64,000 bases of DNA, from contig OZ022238.1 of the NCBI GenBank assembly GCA_963978895.1, positions 14,224,262 through 14,288,261 of the forward strand, in the 5' to 3' direction. The DNA comes from Erpobdella octoculata. Taxonomy: Eukaryota > Annelida > Clitellata > Hirudinida > Erpobdellidae. The position numbers and the translations under genes are program-made. Position 1 is the first letter of the stretch, and each line of letters starts with the position of its first letter. A model generated the notes under the pieces. That model had not been told where the DNA came from. It did not search any database and was given only the letters and a program-made list of their open reading frames with translations. Shown one piece after another: positions 38,901 to 50,614 of this stretch.

Positions 38901-41900
38901 TAATAAATTTTCAAATGTTTAAATATTATAAATAAAATGTAATAAATTTAAGATTATAGGCCTTTTGCTGAAATGAATCTTCAACCAAATCAAACTACAA
39001 AAATCTCTTTGGGTATAAAAGCATATGTGAATCTGCTGAAAAAACAGAGCCGATGGAATCCAAACTTGATGAAAGTATGTTATATTCTGTGGAATGATTG
39101 CTAAATGTTAATGAAAGTCAATAAATTCATTATATATCTTATTCTTATATAAATGAAACAACATCTTTAGTGTGCAATTTTGTCTGCTATATGAAGTGAT
39201 GTCCATAATAGAGAGTGAAATCTTGAGCATATCTTTAATGATATTGTTTATGTGGAGAAGTATCTTTAATGTAAAGTAATGTCTGCAATACATTTTGTAA
39301 TAGGAATGAATATGAATCGAATCAAATTTTTCACAACAAGATCAAAAATACAAAAAAGCATAATAGTGAATAAAGATACACAATTTAAAACAAAAAAAAA
39401 TATTTTTGATAAAGAACTACACTAAGCTAACTCAAGTTGAAAAGACACATGGTTTCTGCAAATCAGTTGGTGTCCGATTGATATAATAAAAAGTGAAGTA
39501 TTTAAAACACTCTATAAAAACAGTGCTTTATTTAAAATCTCTCATGTTTTAACAGTTGCTTTGGTGAGTTATCCAAGATGCTTTTGGAGACTTTTAAATT
39601 GCATTAGTTGAGATGCATTTCTCTATATAAATCACAAAAGAACTGTAATTAAATAAAATGTAAGCATGCTAGAACTTCAAAAGTTTTATCCTAGATCATG
39701 TCATGGAAACTGAACTTGTCTCCGAGACAGCAGCAATATACATTGAAACAATTATATAACAAGAGCATAGCAGGGGGTGCAAGGAGGCAGCTGTCCACCT
39801 TTTTAAAGCTAATTTTTTTTGAAAATTTTTAAACAACAAATACAAATATCAGTTATAAACATACATAATTTCCTATGTCTATATGTATGTTAGCAATTTC
39901 GCATAATGCAGTGGCCGCGGTGGTCAGCAGTTGATCAAATTAGTGTGTGCAGGTGTGTAATAATTGTATACTCAGTCCTAAAAATCCAAAATGTTTTACC
40001 TAAGCTTATTTTGCAAGAGATTATCCGATTACAATGAACATTTTGCTGGATTTATTGTTCAAAAGAAAACATTGCAAGATATTGAAGCCGTCTTATAAAG
40101 GCATGGCATGAAATGTAGTGATTTTAATTTGCATGAACCAGGTTTGATCCAAAGCATTGAATATTTTTTATATTGCTGAGCGTAAAGCAACCGCATTGTC
40201 TAATCACCACATTTAATCATTGACAGCAATTGAGATGATGACTTAATTGAACTTCCAATAATGGTAAAGAAGTAAACATTTTTATTTAATATCTGACAAT
40301 TCGATAAAAAAACCGTCATTTTGAATTTTGATGGGCTATTTCTAGTACTTTATATATTTTATTCTTGGTATTCCATTATCCATGCATTGAATATGTATAT
40401 GCCTGGAACTGAACTCCTTTCTTTAATATGAAGAGGTAATTTTAATATGGAGGAATATCTCTAAAAAGCAGTATTATCTGTAATAAGTAGTAATATCTTA
40501 AAAAGTTAATTTAATTTTCTAAATAAAGTTATTAGGACAAGAGGTCACTATCATTGAATCCAATCCCGATGGAACTGTGATGATTGAATTTGATGGCATG
40601 AGACAGGTGGTCAACCATGATTGGTGCCTGCCAATAGAAACGCCAAGCATGGGATGTAGTTTGAGTATCAGTCAACGTTTATCATCCAATGAGCAATTGA
40701 TAACTGATGATGGTTTTAAACCAATATCTGGTGAGTTGTGTCTTTGTATGTTTGAATGTTGATCTATATGTATAAAAATGAGATTATGTATATATGTATT
40801 AGGGCTGTGATTTTTTTCTGCCGGTACCGGTACAGGTATTTCCGGGCCAAAAACCGGTGGTACCAGTACCGGCATAATGTCGAAAACCTGAAAATGGCTA
40901 GAAATAGTGTTTGAAAGTGCGTTAGTGTTACCCTCCTCGGTCGGTCTTCAGCTCGGACGATAAGATTAAACTAAACTACAATTAGTCATGGTTCAGTTAA
41001 CAAAGCGAAACGGTGCTAGACAGTTATTAGTGCTATGCTATTGCTAAGAACCGTTGTCCGCAATTTTGAATTGGCCTATTTTTGGACCTTGCAAAAGCTT
41101 TCGACACTGTGGATCATGAAATACTATTGAAAAAGCTAGAGTACTATGGAGTCCGGGAGTTCCTCTTGACTGGTTTCGGGATTACATGAAGAACAGGTCG
41201 TAATATGTCTGCTACAACAATGCTTTCTCACAAGCCTTACCTATAAACTGTGGTGTACCACAGGGCTCCATAATGGGTCCACTCCTATTTATTATCTATA
41301 TCAATATTTATTTCTCCAACAGAAGGACCCGTAGGCCACTAACACCGTTCGGACAACATAAAGCGTACGTTCGAACAGAATTCAAAGCAAAAATATAAGA
41401 AGAATAGTAACTCAAACAAATACGCAAAATAAAGATATAAGTCGCTGTGCTCTGAGAAATTTTTCTTTTTAGAGAGCACGTTAAATAAATAAATAATAAT
41501 AATAAGTCATCGGGTATTTAAATCGGCAAAAATATAAGAAGAATAGTAACTCAAACTAATACGCAAAATAAGCATATAAGTCATCGGGTATTTAAATCTG
41601 ACAATTAGGTGTTAGAAATTTTGAAAGGTCGGTTTCATTTATCAGACATTTGAAACGGCTGTAGGATGTTGAGTTGACCACATCATGAGGCAGGGCATTC
41701 CAGGATTTTATTATTTGGTTGGAAAAGAAGAACTTGGTAGCATCGATCTTGTGCAGGCCAGACCTCAGTTTATAACAATGGCCTCTTGTGGCCTGGCAAC
41801 CAGACGATTCAAAACTGGTGACCAAAGTTGAGTCAATAAGACCATTTGGAATTTTGTAGCATAGACATAGGTCAGCAATGAGTCTGCGATGTTCGGTTTT

Positions 41901-44900
41901 TCATTATTTGCTGATGATACTAATCTGTTTGCTTCTGGTGAAGATTTGAACATCTTATTTGATAATATTAATAATGGTCTCATATGTATCTATAATTGGT
42001 TCTGTGCCAATAAGCTTTCTTTAAATGTCAAAAATCCAACTATATATTGTTTCATCCTAAAAACAAACCTATCTTTACCAATTTATGTCTCAGTATCTCT
42101 GGTGTTTCAATTAATAGAGTCACTTCTTATAGATTTTTGGGTGTGTTTCTTGATCAGCACCTAACATGGGTAGATCACATTAAGCATGTTAAATCAAAAG
42201 TTTCTAAAAACATTGGAATCCTCTCTAGACTCTGCCGTTATATAAATAAAAAAACTTGTAATATGTTATGCATTTGTCTTTTTTTTCATTTCTTACTGCA
42301 ATATTGTATGGGCTTCTAATTACCCAACACGTCTTCTTTCATTACACATTTTGCTCAAGCGACTCATCCGAATTATGTTTTTTCTACATCCTCTCTCTTC
42401 ATATAAATTCAAATTCATTGAAAATAAGATTTTAAACATTTATCAAATAAATTTATTTCAATATAGTTTATTTATGTATAAATATTCCAACTCTTTGTTA
42501 CCTCAATCCTTTAACGATTTGTTTATAAAGTCATCAGACGTTCATGCTCATTTTTTATGATCATCTAATCTTTTTCGTCCAGAATTTGCTCATACAACAC
42601 TAAAAACTTTTTTGATTAAGTGTATAATAGGTCCACGTACATATTCAGTCATTCCTATCTCTATAAAGGCTTCCAATTCCCTTTCGCTGTTTAAATCTTG
42701 TCTCAAATCGTATTTATTGAAGCAATAGTGTTAGATATATATATTTTTTTTATTTTGCTGATAGAAACTATATTATTACTATATGAATGTAAATCTGATT
42801 ATTATTATTTTTTCAAGAAATGTATTTAGTCTTTTTTTTTAGCATCTTGTGAATTTGTGTATTGAATGTATATTCAATTTATTCACGAAAGTCTCATTTG
42901 CTCGGGTCATCCTTAAGCGAGATTCATATCTTCGGATGTTCCCTTGGGCATTACTATTTTTTATTTTGTGGTTTGCACTCGTTTTCAGTTTTTTTTTTCG
43001 TTCAACATGTTTTACTGTAGAATGTTTCTGTTATGCCCAATAAACCAAACAAACCATCATTGAAGTGTAGCAAACAATGGGCATACAGGTAAATTGCACT
43101 GCCCATCCTGCTGCTGTAGGTCTTTAACTTTTTTGTCTTTTATGCCTGATGTGCTGAACACCAATTGTCCAATACCGTCCTCCTTCATACCGGCGGAACT
43201 GGTATTGCCAAAAACCGGCCGGTATACCAGCACAGTCCTAATATGTATGTTTGTATGTCCTTTATGCTTTGCTACACCATTCACCAATCGTAAAAAAATT
43301 TTTTACACAACTTTGAGAGTCAATGGGTGGAAGGTTTTTGTGAAAAAAATTAAAATCGGTCACAAAATGCTCAATGACGTTAGCTCTGAGAGAAATCCTA
43401 ATGTTTTAAAAATATTGTCATAATGGAAGTACAGAAACCGAGAAAAGTTTTAAAAGTCAATAATGGTCAGATTATCAGCAATTGGCAGGTTATCGGTCTG
43501 GCCGATAATCGTTCGATTGCAATATTAGTGCACCTCTAGTCTGAAGCATTTTTTGCGTTTTTTCTTATCATGTATAAATTATTAGTTAAAACATTAACAA
43601 ATTTAAACACCGAAACATCAAAGTTATTAGTCAATAGTACCCATCTACGCATTGCTATAACTCAGTTTGACTAAATGAAAAACAAAAGATAAGAAAAAAT
43701 TAATGTTTCAAATATGCAAGAATTGCCTGGTTTATCGTCTATGTATAGTTTTAGCACATACAGCTATTTCAGTCTTAAAACACCTGGTGTCTTACAGTCT
43801 TAAAGCCAAGCTTTCATTAGTTTTTATAACTTACTGTCACAACAGATGACATGGGGCAGGTGGTCAACCAAGACTGGTGTCAGTCAATAGAAACGGCAAG
43901 AACTGGATGTAGTTTGAGTTCAAGTATCAGTCAACGTTTATCATCCCGTGAACAATTGAGACCATATGATGATTTTCTTCCATTAATATCTGGTGAGTTG
44001 TATATTTGTTAGTTAGAATGTTCATGTTGTTGATGTTAATAATTATTATCATTTATTGGTAGTTTTTAATTATTTTTTACACTTCAGTCTTTACTAGCAA
44101 GCTTAGCTGAAGTTGCTTGGGTTTTCTTTAGTGTTTTTTTTTGTTTTTTATGATTAAACGTAAAATAATTAACCTATTTTGTTTATATTGCTCAAAACCC
44201 TCTTCTCAATGTTGAGTACTTCTTTGTAGAAAATTTTTTCAAAATTTTTCAGCAGTCTGGAAGTGATAAGCAAACAAACACACGCTGCCTTTTATATATA
44301 TATATATATACTAGGAGTGCCTGTCAAAAAATGGCAGTTTTTTTGTTTTATTAAACTGTCAGATATTAAGTAAGGAATTTTTGCTTCTTTACCATTATTA
44401 TGGGAAGTTCAATCAAGTCAGAATCTCAATTGCTGTATGTACTAAATGTGGCTGCGATGCCTTCATAAATTATGTATGTAAATGTAGGTAGATACTTTGT
44501 AGTGATAAATATTAACAGGAGTTGAATGACTTTGTTAAAATATCTATTTTTTTATAACATTGGCAGTCTGCTTGACTTCTGCCTCTACACAAAATCAAAT
44601 TTTTTGCTTCTTATTTGAGACTAATTCAACCATTTCCAATGTTATATGATTGTGTATTGTATATTAAAACAGTGATTGACATTATACTCATTCATTGATG
44701 GAAATATGTGCATTCAATCAATCAATATATTGATTGATGGATGGATGTTTGTATATTTTCATTAATTTATTCACATTGTTCTTTGTGCGATAACATTCAA
44801 TTTGTTTAAAATTTTACTCAAGAAAGCTCGACATCTTCAATCATGCCTCCTTCTTTGAATGATATGAATTCCTTTTCTGGGAGAACTCCAGTAGAAGTAT

Positions 44901-47900
44901 GTGATGGAGCTTCATTAAATGTTGCAGGTAATTCACTTGTTTTAGACCATTATAACTTAATCTTTTCTCAATTTTAACCAAAGCAGGAATTATGTGAACT
45001 GTAGTGGTAAAGTGCTTGACTGTTTCGTTGCTTGATCGTGCCCAAGTTAAATTCTGATTTTGGCAGCATGTCCAGACTTGCATTTTTGGAATGCTGCAGC
45101 CTTCAGTATTTCTTAATGAATGATTGGTCACAAAAATTCATTATTTTAATAATTAATTATTGTTGTATAGTTTAGTAATTATATTGTAATTTCTAATTTT
45201 ATTTAACTATTTTATTTTAGTTATTAATCAACTTTATGTTTTAAATAAATTCCTTCAAGTAAAATACTATAAACACAAGTTTAAATAAAAATATTATTAT
45301 CTTATGAGCAAGTTTACAAACCTGATCTTCTGTTGATATCAGATTGACTTCTAAACTTTTAGGCACGTTCACACCGTTGCGGTTGCTGGGGATGCATCGC
45401 TCCTTTCAGCCAAAGTGTGCAATTTTTTTTCAATGAAAATATAAGATCAAACCCATTAGCAAACAGCCCATTGCAAAAGATTATTGTAAAAGTTATAATT
45501 ATTAGTGAATCTGTCAGCACCGGCAAGGCACAATTAGACCGGTGTTCTTAAGGGTTATATAAGCTTACATTTCATAGTTCCCTAAAGCAAGTAGTTCACT
45601 TTCATTGCTTTGGTTGAATGTCTATTAGAGGTAGCTCTATTTGTTAAACTTAAAAGATAACCACAATTCTTAAAAAATTTCTTTTTTTATTTTTCAATAG
45701 AACTATAGACTCAAATGTTGTTCTAGCATCTGAATCTGAATCTAGCTGTAAAAAAGGTGTTACATTTTGTCAAATGCATGTCAACAAATAATGTGGGCTT
45801 TTTACAGATGGCTCACCAGCTTTTGGGAGGTTGCTACCTTGTCATAGTTCTTCTTATCAAGTTCCAGAAACTCTTCAAGAAACAAGTTCTATTTCCACAT
45901 TGAGCGAGACAGTAAAGGTTAAAAAAAACTTTTTGTTATCTTAGTCGCCACTCATTCATTTTCTTTTATTTCCAAATGATATTTGTTTATGTAAAAATAT
46001 CTAAAATCTAGGCTATGTAATTCAATGATTTTACTATAGATTAAATGTGGCACTGATGATCTAAATTTCATTTGAGGTGTCGTTTTATATTTATAAATTA
46101 TATTTATAATTATTAAAATTGCGTTTTATATAAACGTTAATCATTATTTGTGGTTTTTATGAATTTTTTTTAATTAAGGAAAGGAAAATGATAGTAAAAA
46201 ATGAAGAACATGGAGATGAGTCTATAATGCATTCAATTTTAAGTGAAAATACAGATCTTCATCATGCCGTCTTAAAGTTTGATGGAATTTCTTTTTTTTT
46301 TTTTTAAGTGAATAATTGTTATTTGTTTATTGTGGCCAAGCAGTGACAATATAAATGCAGACTACTCAGAAAAACCCAGTAACTCCGCCTCACTAATTGC
46401 GAGCAAGTCTCAAGCCTGGATAAAGGAGGAGGGACAGTTGAAAAGATCAAATATGATCTACGACAGGAAGTACTTAGGTGCTTCCTACATACAGCCATTT
46501 CAGTCTTGAAACACCTCGTGTAAAGGACTATAAACTATTGTAAAAAAAAAAACAAAAAAAAACGCAGTAGTAATTTTCAAAACAGTTTTTCTGGATGCAA
46601 GGGCAAGGGCAAGTGGAATGGATGTGATGAATCTATAATTTTTGAGTGGGGTGAAGTTACTTCTTATGACTGCTGACCACTTTGATAGTCTTTATTTGAT
46701 TTACTGGCAAAGGCATTGTTGAAGAATGATTGTAAAATCTTCTATTAGGACTTGAACTATCTGGTTTTTTTTATTTCAAACTTAATATCAATTGCTGAAA
46801 AATACCTTAAAATAAAATTTCTTTTACAGTAAACGATCTGATATTGTGTTTATGTTGTTGAAGAAAGGCTGTGACATTGACACCTTAGATGACTTAGGCC
46901 AATCAGCCCTTCATCTGTCTGTTAATGTGCAAGACATTAATTGTGTCAATGCTCTCCTTCAATTTCAATGCGCAGTCAACTTACAAGTAAGTTGTGTTTT
47001 CATGCAATATTTTTCAGCTACTTCCAAAGTCGGATTAAGTGGAGGGACCTGGGCCCAGGGCCACCCACTGCCATGGGGCTACCCGCCAATATAGGTTTTC
47101 AAATATATTAACAAAATTACGTGGTTTTATGGAATGTTGAAGCTACGTGAGCTAACCTGGAAAACAAACGCTGTCAAAGCTACGACAATGCATCTGCAAT
47201 GAGTTATCACACGAGTAAGTACTCAATGAGAGAAAAAGTCTTGCATCTAGGATTTCTTGAACAACACATTTTCTAAAATTTTGGTTGGTTAATTGCTGCT
47301 CTAGTGTGATAAAAAAAAATTTAAATTCTTTAAAAGTTGTTTTTATTTCATAATTTCAAAGTATTGACATCAACTTTTGAGTCAGTTTTTTAAACATTAC
47401 CTCTCAAATATGTTACAACAACAGAGTTGGCGCAACTCAGCAGTTATGCATTACTCTTTGAAAATTAATGATGCAGTGGAACTAATTGTTGATGACATTG
47501 TAAACAAGTGAATCAAAAAGCAAAGTTTTTTAAAAACACACTTTTATATAATCGATTGTGTAGGCCCCATTCTGTTACATAAACAACCAGCATATTAGCA
47601 TAGACAATAAATAGTTAGACGAAAATATCACAAATAAATATGTAATTAAATTTGTCCAATCGATCCGAAAATTTGATAGAATGCTTTGTTAATCAGTCCA
47701 AAGGTATGTTTAAATTTTTAAGTGTCTAGCTCATCGGGAAGCTAGTTTAAAATCTATTGCAAAATTTGACGACAGACAGATAGACAGACAAGTCAAGTTA
47801 AGTAAAAGTGTGTAAAAAAGGTGTTTAAGCTCTGAAGCAAAAGTATCGTTAAAGCTGATATAACAGCTTTAAACAAGTTATCTTCTTCACCTCCTGAAAT

Positions 47901-50569
47901 GATATTATACAAAAACAGATGCTACTGATATCAATCTACAACAAACAAATCATGACTCAAGTTGGTACTCCTGTTGTGTCGTTGACCAGCTTGTAAAACT
48001 ATCTTGCATCAAAGCCTTGAATCCTTCTTCAGCCAACAGCTGTTTTGTTGAAAACTGGCTAGAATTATCTTTGAAGCATGGCTGACATGAGCCAGCACTC
48101 TGTCTTAAAACTAAAATTAATTGAAGCCTAAGCACGGAGTCATATAAACACTCTGTGGATTAGACATCAGCATCTTTGTCGCACAGAAATTAAAAAAAGT
48201 GTCTGAACTTTAATGGTTGTAACTTATAATAACTTAGAATTATTCTTTTATTCTATCAGTGATTTCTTCTTACTTGTACTAAAAATTAGAGATCTGCACT
48301 GGCCCGGTCGAAGCCTTCATATTAAGGTTTTCTGAACGGGCTGAGCCGAGATAATTGTGCCATGTATAGTGATTTTAGTTTTTAGGCCTCTAAAACTGGC
48401 CGGCCTGGAATTTTGTCTCTATGAAACGTGTCGGGCCACAAAAAGGTACGTCTTAATTTCAGTTTTAATAGAGGTATCCGTTATTAATACCTACCATGCT
48501 ACTTTTTTTTACTATATTTGGTTTAATCTTACTTTGAATAACATTATTGTTAAAATTGAAATAAAATAATAAACTTAACAATTACATATTATTAAACCGG
48601 TTTAACTGATGATAAAAGCACAAAATTATCTTTTATGATTAGCCATTAAATGTGTTATATTCCATCCCTACTATTGCTTGCATGGAAAATATTAGCTGTT
48701 TTTCATATAAATATTTGCCAAAAAAATTATTTTTAGAAGCTGTTCAACTCTTTTGTATTTTTATAGATATTTTGTATAAAATTTTTATTTTAGATAAAAT
48801 ACCGGAAAAACCAAGAATTACAAGATTTTTATTTTTAAGATGGCTTATTTGTCTAACTAATAAACAATATTTCTTGACATTTTAAGAAATTTATACATTT
48901 ACAAATTTATAATAAAATTGTTCTGCTCGTTGAAATCAAACTTGATTTAACTGTTTTAAAAACTTGCATTATTTGATCTGGTTTAAGAAGTATTTACTCG
49001 CAATAACCAAAGCTGATAAAAAATTCCAAACCCCTAAAAATATTTTGTCAAAAACCCCATTTACAAAGACTCCTGTGCATGCCACCGCTGTAATAAGGTA
49101 AGTTTGAAAAAGGGCCCGTTTTTCCCAAAGAGCTTAATCTGACTCTGGCTGCTTCATTTAAGCAAAATATTTCAGCATGTTCGATAAAAAATTGTTAGTA
49201 TTTTACCACAATTTAAAAAAGTGAAGGATTTTAAATTAAATTCATCATTTGAGCTTTGAATTTTTGATTTTAGATAAGCAAGTTTTGTAACCAGTTGATT
49301 AGTTGGCATGGTGCCAGAAGTTAGAATTTAAATTAATCATACTATTAAAAGGTTTAAAATGGTTATATGGTTTTTTGTAATCTATATATGTGGCCAATAT
49401 GGGTTTGCTGATTTGTCGGTTTGTTTTTTTTTTTGTTGGTGTACGTCTTTTCTTATCATATCAGAACGGCTGGAGTGCTTTGAACAAAATTTTGCATGGA
49501 GGTAGTTTTTATTGAAGAGAAGGTTTCAAGCTATTAAAAATAACATAGGCTCGTTATTTTACGTTTTATCACCAAAAACCGAGAAAAAAAACCTCAGAAA
49601 ACCCAAGCATCGCTGGGTAACCCTGCTAGTTATATACAAATATCTATGTAAATATGTAACGCTGTAAGGTGGCACTGCAATCATAAAACAACGATAAATA
49701 TGAATGTTTTAGTTTTAAATATTAAAAGTGAAATTCATAAATTTATTCATTTAATCTCATTATGGAATAAGGACAAAACAGGGCAAACAGCTCTTCATCT
49801 TGCAATTGCATCAAAAAATGCAGAAATTGTGGATTTGCTGCTAGAAAATTTTTCAATAAACCCAACTTTATCTGACAACAAAGGTTTTAATTGCCTTCAT
49901 CGAGCTGCCCAGAAAGGAAATGATTAGTATGTATTTAATTTCAATTATTATTAAAAATTAACAATTCTGTGAAAATATTATTGAGTATCAGTACAAAATG
50001 TGCTTGAGAAATACTTTCATCAAGAATATATTAAGTTTGTTTTTAAGATGTTTATTTTTGATAGGGTTGGGAATGCCTAAGTTTCAATAATAGATAATAG
50101 ATAATTATACATAATATCTTTTAAATTAGATACATTCAGGATATAGTTTGAATTACCTATAAAATAACAAAATAAGTATGCAGATACAATATAAATACAA
50201 TATAATGTAGTCATTTAATATTTTATTGAATGGGAGAATAATTAAATTCAAACAAATTTTTTTAACTGTTCATTTATAGAACTGCGAGCCTTAAATCATA
50301 TACAATATGATACAATAAACTTTTTACATAACAGTTTTGCTGTATTAGTGCTATTTTATTGGTGTTTAATTGTATTTGTATACGAATAGTTTTGAAAAAA
50401 AATTGTTTTTCAAGCGCTGTCCAGAAAATACTCAAAAAATTTCCATCTGCCGTCAATGTTGCCAAGCCTGATGGTTTCACTGCCCTTCATCTCTCATGTC
50501 TCAGTGGATATTTTGACACTGTTCAAACTTTAGTCAAAGAGGTGACATTTGATTGTAATTACACACAAA

Positions 50570-50614
<45 letters not shown>

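Larger units (their letters stand above)
40800..43240. mobile_element. hAT element carrying a LINE insertion
   Basis: Exact 8-bp duplications ATATGTAT (40792-40799 and 43241-43248). Terminal repeats are TAGGGCTGTG and CACAGTCCTA (nine of ten pair), with subterminal CCGGTACCGG-type sequence on both sides. Without the LINE it would be a ~460-bp non-autonomous element. Confidence 0.88.
40763..43440 (+). mobile_element. Helitron-like 5' part, interrupted by a hAT element
   Basis: Begins A|TCTATATGTATAAAAATGAG (40763). After the inserted hAT it resumes with CCAATCGTAAAAAAATT and the family block CAACTTTGAGAGTCAATGGG then AAAATCGGTCACAAAAT (43310-43370), matching the copy at 14806-15336. No CTAG end is found; the right side abuts a hAT-like tip (43440-43540). 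Confidence 0.65.

Noticed and set aside
38510..38935. CRISPR-like array or repeat protein (MFKYLINFQ repeats)
   Set aside because: Head-to-tail 27-bp units with no spacers, in an animal intron; the protein frame is only a by-product of the period.
45360..45560. Possible transposon with GGCACGTTCACACCGTTGC tip
   Set aside because: No partner terminus or target duplication found.
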